NCBI RefSeq assembly: GCF_003443895.1
Contig: NZ_QQOA01000007.1
Location: 124,001 to 188,000 of the forward strand
Length of the DNA: 64,000 bases
Origin: Paraburkholderia phosphatilytica
GTDB lineage: Bacteria; Pseudomonadota; Gammaproteobacteria; Burkholderiales; Burkholderiaceae
Reading direction: 5' to 3'
Shown: piece by piece, positions 51,777-61,693 of the stretch
How the letters are laid out: the number at the start of each line of letters is the position of its first letter
Position numbering within the stretch: position 1 is the stretch's first letter
Position numbers and translations under genes: made by a program
The notes under the pieces: model-generated
The model's database searches: none
The model's input: the letters and a program-made list of their open reading frames with translations, nothing else
Told to the model about the DNA's origin: nothing

Positions 51777-52268
51777 TCAGCGGTCAACCGCCTTCGCCTT
51801 GCGCACCGACACGGCCAGCATGGCCGGATCGCTGATCACCGCGGTATTCGCGATGCGATCGTGCAGCGCCTGCCGCTTCGGATTGAAGAAGACCCACAGA
51901 AAGCCCACGCCACACATCGCGAACGTGAGCAGATAGCCGACCGTGCGCAACAGCGCCTGACGCGTCGACATCGGCGCGAGCGACTCCGCATCGACGATCC
52001 GCAGACGCAGCAGCCGCTTGCCCGGCGACGTGCCCCACACGAGCCACAGCACGCCCGTCACGACGATCGGCACGCATTGCAGCACGATCAGCCAGAACAC
52101 GAGCGTCGACACGAAGCGATCCGGGTCGAGCATCAGATCGTCCGCCGATGGGCCCACCGGAATCACTGCCATCAGCACGGTCCACCAGAGACTGTCGATG
52201 AAGAGTGCGCGGGCACGTTGCGACCAGGTGGCGAACTGCGTGCCGGTTTCCGATTTGGCTGAAGACAT
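51777..52268 (-). CDS. RDD family membrane protein
   Basis: A 163-residue protein with three to four spans. It begins with the RDD-type motif QRARALFIDSLWWTVLM, a second span VFWLIVLQCVPIVVTGVLWLVW, the conserved GTSPGKRLLRLRIVDA and a C-terminal RQALHDRIANTAVI. These fit the RDD family, possibly a small transporter or ion-handling protein. It is divergent from the sugar transport operon, and the shared 458-bp gap contains several repeats. Confidence 0.88.
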   Translation of the reverse strand: MSSAKSETGTQFATWSQRARALFIDSLWWTVLMAVIPVGPSADDLMLDPDRFVSTLVFWLIVLQCVPIVVTGVLWLVWGTSPGKRLLRLRIVDAESLAPMSTRQALLRTVGYLLTFAMCGVGFLWVFFNPKRQALHDRIANTAVISDPAMLAVSVRKAKAVDR

Positions 52269-52387
52269 GGGCTAGGTTGGACGAAGAAGGACGAACGGCA
52301 CAAGGTATTCAACACACGATACCCGATCGTCGTGTCGCGCTCTATCAACGCTCATGCATCGCTCATGTATCGGCCCCCCAACCCGAT

Positions 52388-52419
52388 CAAATGCCCATTA
52401 AAAGAGCAAATGAACATTA
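52388..52419. repeat. Two CAAATGNNCATTA boxes
   Basis: CAAATGCCCATTA (52388-52400) and CAAATGAACATTA (52407-52419) are 19 bp apart start to start. Each contains an internal palindrome AATG-N2-CATT. They lie in the gap between the RDD gene and the sugar transporter, about 140 bp before the latter's promoter, and look like a regulator's double binding site. Confidence 0.5.
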
Positions 52420-52560
52420 GTCGACGCGATCCCCTCTCCTGATTTACCCGTATTCCATCGCGCCCCGAAGCGTCTCACAGTCACTCTCAAACCCAAGCCG
52501 CACAAGGCTTTGCGAAAAACCCGCCGCATCCCCTCCTGCACCTCCCGCCTGAACCCTTCC

Positions 52561-52589
52561 TTGACACTCCCCGGCCGCCCTGCTGTACT
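52561..52589 (+). promoter_or_regulatory. Promoter of the sugar ABC transporter operon
   Basis: A consensus TTGACA (52561-52566), a 17-bp spacer and TGTACT (52584-52589) preceded by an extended -10 TG. This is the strongest promoter read in the window; the start point would be near 52596, 131 bp before the frcB-like ATG. Confidence 0.7.
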
Positions 52590-52611
52590 AAATAAAACAG
52601 ATTGATTTAGT
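52587..52611. promoter_or_regulatory. Operator-like inverted repeat over the sugar operon promoter
   Basis: ACTAAAT-N11-ATTTAGT is a perfect 7-bp inverted repeat that overlaps the end of the -10 and the start point. The right arm continues into TTAGTCGAC, which is repeated at 52417-52425. A ROK repressor gene is the last gene of the operon and is the likely binder. Confidence 0.6.
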
Positions 52612-52726
52612 CGACCGCCCGATGGCGCAGGTTCGAAGCGGCGCCCGAGCGCCACGGCATCGTGGAGTCGGACTGTCAGTCTCAGTCACAACGTCGTGGT
52701 CAATCAAACCGGAGGAGGCACTACCC

Positions 52727-53731
52727 ATGAACCAGCAATCCCGCACCCGCTCTGTCGCAAAGCAGCTCGCTGTGCTGTGCGCCGCCACGTCCGCGCTCTG
52801 GTGCGCGGGCATGACGCTCGCGCATGCCGATCAGCCGATCGTCGGCCTGATCACGAAGACCGATACGAACCCGTTCTTCGTGAAGATGAAGCAAGGCGCC
52901 GAAGCCGAGGCGAAGAAGGACGGCGCGAAGCTGCTGAGCGCGGCCGGCAAGTTCGACGGCGACAACGCGAGCCAGGTCACCGCGATCGAAAACATGATGA
53001 CGGCCGGCGCGAAAGCGATCCTGATCACGCCGAGCGACACGAAAGCGATCGTGCCTAGCATCAAGAAGGCGCGCGCGGCGGGTGTGATGGTGATTGCCCT
53101 CGATACGCCGACGGAGCCGCAGGACGCGACCGACGCCCTCTTCGCCACCGACAACTTCAAGGCCGGCGTGCTGATCGGCGAATACGCGAAGGCCGCGATG
53201 GCCGGCAAGCCCGCGAAGATCGCGACGCTCGACCTCGCGCCGGGCATCTCGGTCGGCGTGCTGCGTCATAACGGCTTCCTGCAGGGCTTCGGCATCAAGG
53301 AAGGCGATGCGTCGATCGTGTGCAGCCAGGATACGCGCGGCGATCAGGCGAAGGGCCAGACGGCGATGGAAAACTGCCTGCAGAAGGACCCGAACATCAA
53401 CCTCGTCTACACGATCAACGAACCTGCCGCAGCTGGCGCGTATCGCGCGCTGCAATCCGCGGGCAAGGAGAAAGGCGTGATGATCGTCTCGATCGACGGC
53501 GGCTGTGAAGGCGTGCGCAACGTGAAGGCCGGCTCGATCGCCGCGACTTCGCAGCAATACCCGTTGAAGATGGCGGCGCTCGGCGTGGAGGCCGGCGTCG
53601 AATACGCGAAGACGGGCAAGAAGGTCAGCGGCTACAAGGACACTGGTGTCACGCTGATCACCGACAAGCCGATGTCGGGTGTACCGAGCAAGGACACGGG
53701 CTTCGGCCTGCAGAACTGCTGGGGCAATTAA
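52727..53731 (+). CDS. Sugar ABC transporter periplasmic binding protein (FrcB-like)
   Basis: A 334-residue secreted protein of the CUT2 (ribose/fructose-type) binding family. The signal peptide runs to about residue 34 (MTLAHADQ). Then come [97 protein letters not shown] and [10 protein letters not shown]. These closely resemble FrcB of the fructose transporter. GGAGGA lies ten bases before the ATG. The sugar is inferred (fructose or a related ketose/polyol). Confidence 0.88.
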   Translation: MNQQSRTRSVAKQLAVLCAATSALWCAGMTLAHADQPIVGLITKTDTNPFFVKMKQGAEAEAKKDGAKLLSAAGKFDGDNASQVTAIENMMTAGAKAILITPSDTKAIVPSIKKARAAGVMVIALDTPTEPQDATDALFATDNFKAGVLIGEYAKAAMAGKPAKIATLDLAPGISVGVLRHNGFLQGFGIKEGDASIVCSQDTRGDQAKGQTAMENCLQKDPNINLVYTINEPAAAGAYRALQSAGKEKGVMIVSIDGGCEGVRNVKAGSIAATSQQYPLKMAALGVEAGVEYAKTGKKVSGYKDTGVTLITDKPMSGVPSKDTGFGLQNCWGN

Positions 53732-53811
53732 GGCAGTGACGCGCGCGGCGCACCACACGCAGCCCACGCACGTCAACTCGTCAAGCCAGTAACCAGTAAC
53801 ACGGGGAAGGA

Positions 53812-53844
53812 CCGGACGATCCGCGCACCGCGCGGATCAGCCGG
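53812..53844 (+). other. Hairpin between binding-protein and permease genes
   Basis: GATCCGCGC-ACC-GCGCGGATC is a perfect 9-bp stem with three-base loop, extended by flanking CCGG/CCGG pairs around a small internal loop. It sits 80 bp after the binding-protein stop and is analogous to the hairpin between potF and potG. Confidence 0.55.
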
Positions 53845-53928
53845 CGACCGACCGCGTCCCGCACCCGCCGCAACGCATGGCGGGCCGGACCCAGTACGCG
53901 GCAGCATCAAGGATTCAAGGACATCATC

Positions 53929-54912
<984 letters not shown>

Positions 54913-54931
54913 TTCGCGCAAGGAGCCTGTC

Positions 54932-55732
<801 letters not shown>

Positions 55733-55788
55733 GCGACCTCCGAACGCAAGCAGCTTCGCGGCAACCAGCACGCAACCCTGAACCGACG

Positions 55789-57021
55789 ATGCACTCACCT
55801 CGCCCGTCACCGCTGAAACGCCCGGTCGGCTCCAACCAGGTCGGCATGCGCCAGTTCAACGAACGCATCGTGCTGCAGGCGATCCGTCTGCACGGCGCGT
55901 TGCCGAAGGCGGACGTCGGGCGGTTGACGCGGCTCTCGATGCAGACCGTCTCGATGATCATCGACCGGCTGATCGACGATGGCCTGCTCGCGAAGCAGCC
56001 GCGCGTGCGCGGCCGCATCGGGCAGCCGTCGGTGCCGATCGCGTTGCGGCCGGACGGTGCGTATACAGTCGGCGTGAAGGTGGGTCGGCGCAGCCTCGAC
56101 GTGCTGGCGATGGACTTCACCGGCCGCATCTGCAGCCGCGATCTGTTCGAATACGCGTATCCCGATCCGCAGCAGCTGTTCCCCGCGCTCGAGGCGAGGC
56201 TCGCGCGCATCAACGACTCGCTCGGCGCCGACGCGAAGAAGATCGTCGGCGTCGGCGTGGCGGCGCCGTTGTGGCTCGGCGGCTGGCAGAACTTCCTCGG
56301 CGCGCCCGAGGACGCGCTCGCCGCGTGGGACGACATCGACATCGGCGCGCGCATCGCCGCGATGACCGGCCTGCCGGTCGAGTTCGCGAAGGACACCACC
56401 GCCGCGTGCGCCGCCGAGCTCGTGATGGGCCAGGGCCGCGGCATTCACAACTTCCTCTATCTGTTCGTCGGCACCTTCATCGGCGGCGGGCTCGTGATCG
56501 ACGGACGCCTGCACGGCGGTCCGCATCGCAACGCCGGCGCGGTCGGCTCGATTCCGACCGCGGGCGGCATCGTCGGCGGTGCGCAGCAGCCGGCGAAGCA
56601 GCTGCTGCATACCGCATCGGGATTCGTGCTGGAGAAGCTCTTCAGCGACGTCGGCGCGCCGCCCGCGGCCGCGCACGATCATCGCGCGCTGGCGCCCGAC
56701 CTGTGGCGCTACACGGAACAATGGCTCGACGGCGCGTGCCCCGCGATCGCGAACGCGCTGACGAACGCGGCCGCGCTGCTCGATCTCGAAGCCGTGGTGA
56801 TCGACGGGCAGCTCGACCGCCAGCTGCTGCGCGAAATCATCCGTCGCACGGAGCGCGTGCTCGATCACTTCGAGTGGGAAGGGATGGTGCGGCCGCAACT
56901 GCTCGAAGGCACGATCGGCGCCGACGCGCGCGCGATGGGCGGCGCGATCCTGCCGCTCTACGCGCACTTCGCGCCGAGCCACGAGCTGTTCCTCAAGCCG
57001 GCGACGGAGCTGGAAGCTTAG
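55789..57021 (+). CDS. ROK-family transcriptional regulator
   Basis: A 410-residue protein with an N-terminal winged helix (about 20-85, FNERIVLQAIRLHGALPKADVGRLTRLSMQTVSMIIDRLIDDGLL) fused to a ROK sugar-kinase-like domain (VGVKVGRRSLDVLAMDFTG, AKDTTAACAAELVMGQG, YLFVGTFIGGGLVIDGRLHGGPHRNAGAVGSIPT). The zinc-finger cysteines of many ROK proteins are not evident. It is the last gene of the sugar operon and probably represses it by binding the inverted repeat at 52587-52611. The start at 55789 fits the family. Confidence 0.9.
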   Translation: MHSPRPSPLKRPVGSNQVGMRQFNERIVLQAIRLHGALPKADVGRLTRLSMQTVSMIIDRLIDDGLLAKQPRVRGRIGQPSVPIALRPDGAYTVGVKVGRRSLDVLAMDFTGRICSRDLFEYAYPDPQQLFPALEARLARINDSLGADAKKIVGVGVAAPLWLGGWQNFLGAPEDALAAWDDIDIGARIAAMTGLPVEFAKDTTAACAAELVMGQGRGIHNFLYLFVGTFIGGGLVIDGRLHGGPHRNAGAVGSIPTAGGIVGGAQQPAKQLLHTASGFVLEKLFSDVGAPPAAAHDHRALAPDLWRYTEQWLDGACPAIANALTNAAALLDLEAVVIDGQLDRQLLREIIRRTERVLDHFEWEGMVRPQLLEGTIGADARAMGGAILPLYAHFAPSHELFLKPATELEA

Positions 57022-57060
57022 TTATCCGCATCGGCAGCACCAGCGCCAGCCCACGCGCCG

Positions 57061-60000
57061 CTAATCGAGCTTCGTCCGCCGCCGTTCAAGCGCCGCCCGC
57101 GCCGCCGAGCGCAGCGGCGAATCCGTCGAAGCATTCGCAAGCTGCTCGACCTGTTCGAGCGGCAACGCGTCCACTGCGCTGCCGACAGGCCGCAACACGC
57201 TGCGCAACTGTCCGCGAATCCCGCTCGGCGTCTTGCCGTGCAGCGCCGCCTGCGTCTCGGCATTCTCGCGACGCAGCGCATCCGGATCGCGCAGCACGGT
57301 CTGGAAGCCGATATTGCGCGACTCCGCATGGAACATCGCGCCGGCGTTGATCTCGCGCGTCTTGCTGACGATCGCCGCGAACGCATCCAGCAACGGCCGC
57401 CCTTCTCCGCACAGATACGCGGTACGCGCTTCGATCGATCCCGCGGCTTCGAGCCGCACGCGTGCCTGTGCGAGATCGATGCCATCCAGGCTCACGTCTT
57501 CCGTCAGCGGAGCCGGCGCCGCGGCCGGCTGCGCGCCGGGCACTGTCGAACCGGGCGCGTGCCGCTGCACGTGCTGCGCGCTCTCCGCCACACGCTTGAA
57601 CGGCTCCGACGCGTAGTAACGGAAGAACTCGTTGACCTTCGGCGCGTCTTCGATGCGCGTGCCTTCCTGCACCGCGCGCGCCTTCGCGCCGAGAAAATCC
57701 GAGTAGCGCTGCACCGTATCGACGATCGTCGACGGCGTCGCGAAGTAGCCGTTGCGCACGCGCGGATTCGCGTCGAACAGCGCCTTCATCCCCTCGGGCG
57801 TCGCCGCGTCCGGATGATCGAGCAACGCGGTGAGCCGCGGGTGCTGCAGCATCTGATAGCTCAGATCGGTGCCGACGATCTCACCTTCGAAGCCCTGCGA
57901 TGCATCGGTATGCGAAATACCCGGCGTGAACACGCCGACGTGGGTCGGAATGGTCACTGATGCATTGAGGCCCGCGTTCTGGTTGTTGAGCACGCGCACG
58001 TACTGCAGGTGCGTCGCCTTCACGCCCGAACCCGGCGGCTGACGCAGCTTGATCACGATCGAGCTGCCTTCGCTCGCGTCGAACACGAGGCCCTGCATCT
58101 GCCGCGCGATTTCCGCGTGGTCGATTTTGGGTTGATCGGTTGCAAGCGCCGCGTTGAGCTTGCCGACCGACTTGCGCACCGCCGTCTCGAGCGCCGCGCC
58201 CGTGAGCGGCTTGCCGCCGTTCGCCGTGAGCGTGATCTGCCAGAACTTGCCGACCCGGCTGGGGTTGATCTGATGGTCGGCGTACAGGTATTTCGCTTCG
58301 GCGCTCAAGCTCACGCCGCCGGTATCGTTAGTGAGGCTGACGGGTCCGAGCGACTTGTGCCAATGGCCCAGCAGCGCGCCCATCGCATCGACTTCCGCGC
58401 CGCCCGACGCCGTGCCCCGCAGCAGCACGTCCCAGCGCTGCCACAGCGCCTCGTCTTTCAGCGGGCCGCTCTTCTGCACGTCGTACTTCTTCATCGGCAG
58501 ATAGAGCTTGTCGAGCAGCTCGCGGGTTTCCGCGTAGCTGCGGTCCGCCTGCATCACCGCGTGCGCGTCGCCCCAGTTCGCGTCGCGCGACAGCCGCTCC
58601 TTCGCGATGCCGATATGCGTGCCGACCGCGCCGAGCGCAAGACTGATGCTCGCATGGCTGCGCGCGATGAAGTCCTCGGGATGCTTGAGCGCCTCCGCTT
58701 CGGGATAGCGGCCCTGCCACACCTCCGTATTGATCCGCGCGAACGCTTCGGAACGCAGCGCGTTCAACTGATCGCGCGCGGGCCGCGGCAACGCGCGGTC
58801 GCTGCGCGCGAGTACCGTCGCGCCGTCTTCGATGAAGTTCAGGTACAGATGCTTGAGTCCTTCGGCTTCAGTTGCCGCGCGCTGCAGCTGCTCCCCCGAC
58901 GGACGCGCGATCGCGTTGCGGAACTGCGCGGGAATCGACGCTTCGTCGCCGTAGATCGCGCGGTCGCGTTCCGTCATCGCCGGCATCGGTTCGGTGCTGC
59001 CCTCGCCCTGCAGCTTTTTCCGCGTCGCGTCGTAGAGCCTGAGCGCGCGCGGAGGCGGATCGATGCACAGCTCGTCGAGCTGCCGATGCACGCCGAGCGT
59101 CGCTTTCAGATCCTTGTGATGGGCCGGATCGAGAATCTGATGCGGCGCGCCGGCGGTCTCGGTGAAGAACTGCATCAGGTCGCCGCGCGCGAGCAGATCG
59201 AAGTTGCCGTCCGCGCCCAGGTTCGCATCGCCGCTCGTCGAACGGCCAAGACTGCCGTCGACGGCAAGCGTCGCTTCCCGGAACGCCACGCGGCGGTCCG
59301 CATACGCGACGGAATCGGGCACGTCGCCGCGCGTGGCTGGCGGCAGCGGCTGGCCCTCCGTCAAGCGCTGCCGCACCACGTCGCCGACCGCCGGATACGC
59401 GGTCTCGACGATCGAGCCGAAGCGCGGCGTCACGCCCTGCTTGCGCTGCTCTTCGTCGAGCGCCATCGCGAGTAGCGCCGTCTTCGCGCCGTTGAAGCCC
59501 TTCGCGAGCTTCTTGTCGGTCAGGAAATACGGCCGCTCCGGCGCGGGCACATAGTTGCGGTCGAGACTTTGCGACACCGCGCCCTTGAAGCGTTCCATGC
59601 CATGCACGAGCTTGCGCGTCTTCGGACCGGACGACGTGATCCACGAGCGGTTCGCGTCCATGTTCGCGATCAGCTTCACCAGTTCGTTCAGATCGCCGTG
59701 CTCGAAGTAGGTGCCGCCGCCCTGGTACGCGGCCTGTCCGTTCAGGCGCGCGGCCCAGTTCGAGATCTTGCTGCCCAGGCCGCCCTGGATCGCGACGCCG
59801 TACGACGTCCAGAAGTCGATATCGCGATCGTCGTCGGAAAAGAACTCGCGGTTGGACGTTGCGCCGCCGCTGACATTGCCCACTCCCACCGAATAACCGA
59901 GGCTCACGCCGCTGCTGGTCGCGACGTTCGGGCCCGACACACCCTGGCTGATGCCGGGCGCGACGCGTTCGAGTCTCGCGACTTCCCGGCCGGCGTAGTG

Positions 60001-61068
60001 CGCCATCAGGTCCGGCGCCGCTGCGCTGAGATGCGTGCGCTTGAGCTCGGTCATCAGGCCCGCGATCAGGTAGTACGACATCGCCTGCTCGCGCGCCGGC
60101 GCTTCGCCTTTAGCACCGACGCCGCGGTTCACGTAGTCGCGATCCAGATAACGCGCCAGCACCTTCGAGGTCCGCGCCGCGCGCGCGTAGCCGTCGCGGA
60201 TTGCGAGGCCCTTCTGGTCGGGACGCAGGTTCGGGTCTTCGGCGACCGCGCCGATCGCCGCGAGTTCGCTCGCGAGGCGGTCATGCAGCGCCTGGCTGCG
60301 CGGATGCACGCGAGCGACGTCGGCGGGAATCGGGGGTAGCGCGGCCGTCAGCGCATCGACGGTCTGGCGCAGATGCGTGGCGTCCAGCGCGCCCGAATCC
60401 TGATCGATCACGGCGCCGCCCGGCCGCGCGACTGTTGCCGGCGGCGGCGTCTCGACAGCGGCGGTCACGGGTGCTGCAAGCACGACCCGCCCTTCCTCAA
60501 GCGCAACGCCGTTACCGGATTCGTGTTCCGCCACCACCGGTTCGGTTTCGGCGGGCTCTTCCCGCCGCTTCGCGGCTTCGCGCTGCAGCGCGCGCACGCC
60601 GCGCTTCGACAGCAGCGCCGGTTGCGCAAGATGCTGCTCCAGTTCCGCGTCGCTGAGCTGCGCAGCCTGCGCGATCTGCCTGCGCGCGGTCCGGTTGTCG
60701 AGCGCGACGCGCATCGCGTCCGGCAGTCTCGATGTGCGCGGCGGTAGCGGTTGCAGTTCCACCGGCGCTTCCTCCGCCGCACTCGCGGCCTTGTTGCGCG
60801 CCACGACTTCGCGATAGACGGCACGTGTCGCGCGGCCGCCGAGCGTGGTGTTCCGCATCAACGTCTGCAGGTCGTCGTCGCTCAGGTCGCGCGCGGTCGC
60901 CGACTGTTTGCGCGCGGTCACGCGGTCGGCGAGATTGCGCAAACCCTCGGGCATCGCCGAGCTCTCGCGCGCGCGCCGCGCCGCGTCCGCTTCGACCGGC
61001 GACTGCGCGGCGCTCTCTTCCTGCGCGCCGGTGCGCGTACCCCACTGCAAGATGCTCGTGAGCTTCAT
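57061..61068 (-). CDS. Unrecognised 1335-residue protein, effector-like
   Basis: A single long reading frame with normal codon use. There is no signal peptide or clear membrane span. The N-terminus begins MKLTSILQWGTRTGAQ and is Ala/Arg/Glu-rich. Near residues 45-180 it shows two copies of an approximately 50-residue helical unit (LSDDDLQTLMRNTTLGGRAT... and LSDAELEQHLAQPALLSKRG...). A third, weaker one lies at the very C-terminus (LPLEQVEQLANASTDSPLRS). A Gly/Ser/Val-rich segment near residue 390 and long helical stretches follow. The size, composition and lack of a family match suggest a secreted effector or toxin, for example of a type III system, but no secretion genes are nearby. ATG 61131 is an alternative start; 61068 has GGAG upstream. 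Confidence 0.75.
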   Translation of the reverse strand: MKLTSILQWGTRTGAQEESAAQSPVEADAARRARESSAMPEGLRNLADRVTARKQSATARDLSDDDLQTLMRNTTLGGRATRAVYREVVARNKAASAAEEAPVELQPLPPRTSRLPDAMRVALDNRTARRQIAQAAQLSDAELEQHLAQPALLSKRGVRALQREAAKRREEPAETEPVVAEHESGNGVALEEGRVVLAAPVTAAVETPPPATVARPGGAVIDQDSGALDATHLRQTVDALTAALPPIPADVARVHPRSQALHDRLASELAAIGAVAEDPNLRPDQKGLAIRDGYARAARTSKVLARYLDRDYVNRGVGAKGEAPAREQAMSYYLIAGLMTELKRTHLSAAAPDLMAHYAGREVARLERVAPGISQGVSGPNVATSSGVSLGYSVGVGNVSGGATSNREFFSDDDRDIDFWTSYGVAIQGGLGSKISNWAARLNGQAAYQGGGTYFEHGDLNELVKLIANMDANRSWITSSGPKTRKLVHGMERFKGAVSQSLDRNYVPAPERPYFLTDKKLAKGFNGAKTALLAMALDEEQRKQGVTPRFGSIVETAYPAVGDVVRQRLTEGQPLPPATRGDVPDSVAYADRRVAFREATLAVDGSLGRSTSGDANLGADGNFDLLARGDLMQFFTETAGAPHQILDPAHHKDLKATLGVHRQLDELCIDPPPRALRLYDATRKKLQGEGSTEPMPAMTERDRAIYGDEASIPAQFRNAIARPSGEQLQRAATEAEGLKHLYLNFIEDGATVLARSDRALPRPARDQLNALRSEAFARINTEVWQGRYPEAEALKHPEDFIARSHASISLALGAVGTHIGIAKERLSRDANWGDAHAVMQADRSYAETRELLDKLYLPMKKYDVQKSGPLKDEALWQRWDVLLRGTASGGAEVDAMGALLGHWHKSLGPVSLTNDTGGVSLSAEAKYLYADHQINPSRVGKFWQITLTANGGKPLTGAALETAVRKSVGKLNAALATDQPKIDHAEIARQMQGLVFDASEGSSIVIKLRQPPGSGVKATHLQYVRVLNNQNAGLNASVTIPTHVGVFTPGISHTDASQGFEGEIVGTDLSYQMLQHPRLTALLDHPDAATPEGMKALFDANPRVRNGYFATPSTIVDTVQRYSDFLGAKARAVQEGTRIEDAPKVNEFFRYYASEPFKRVAESAQHVQRHAPGSTVPGAQPAAAPAPLTEDVSLDGIDLAQARVRLEAAGSIEARTAYLCGEGRPLLDAFAAIVSKTREINAGAMFHAESRNIGFQTVLRDPDALRRENAETQAALHGKTPSGIRGQLRSVLRPVGSAVDALPLEQVEQLANASTDSPLRSAARAALERRRTKLD

Positions 61069-61329
61069 GTCCAGGCTCCAGCCGGGAGGATGGTCGGAAT
61101 GGAAGACGTCGTCGCTTCCGTAACCTGGCATCGTAGGTTCGCGCTACCGCGTCGCGGTGACGAAAGGCGAAGCAATGGATGCAGCAGCGAAGTCGCGCGT
61201 CGCCGCATGAAAAAACGTTCACGCGCGTGACGCCGGGCTGTGAAGCGCCCGCACCTAAGCTGGGTCCGTAGCCGAGCCGCATCGAAGAGCGGACCGCTAC
61301 CCGATCCCATCGCATGGAGGAAGACAATC

Positions 61330-61617
61330 ATGAACGCAGCACTGAAGCGCTGCCTGCCCGCGCTGCTGGTCGCAGCAAGCTCGGCGGCTTTCGCGTCCCC
61401 GCATCTGACGCCGCGGGAATGCCGCAGCTATCCGTTCGCGGCAACGCACGGTCCCGTCACGCAGGACGATATGACGCGCGAGCTGACGGAGCTGGAAGCG
61501 GTCGGCTACCGGCCGGCCATCGACAACTACTCGCCCGACATCAGCGATGCCCGCGCGCGGCTCAATGCGGAGTACATGCGGGATTGCACGCCCACGCATA
61601 CGGCGAGCAGTTCGTAA
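61330..61617 (+). CDS. DUF4148 family exported protein
   Basis: A 95-residue protein with a signal peptide (MNAALKRCLPALLVAASSAAFA) followed by a short domain with LTPRECRSYPF, DDMTRELTELEAVGY and NAEYMRDC. The layout is typical of the DUF4148 proteins abundant in Burkholderiaceae; function unknown. GGAGGAAG lies six bases before the ATG. It is divergent from the giant gene across 261 bp with no other gene there. Confidence 0.82.
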   Translation: MNAALKRCLPALLVAASSAAFASPHLTPRECRSYPFAATHGPVTQDDMTRELTELEAVGYRPAIDNYSPDISDARARLNAEYMRDCTPTHTASSS

Positions 61618-61646
61618 GCGTTGCGCGCGTAGTGCGTGATGAAACT

Positions 61647-61679
61647 GCGCCGGGGACGATTCGATATCGTCCCCGGCGC
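61647..61679. terminator. Strong bidirectional terminator
   Basis: GCGCCGGGGACGAT and its exact complement enclose TCGAT, a 14-bp perfect stem in the gap between the convergent DUF4148 and penicillin-binding protein genes. Confidence 0.75.
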
Positions 61680-61693
61680 GAATCACATGCGTG

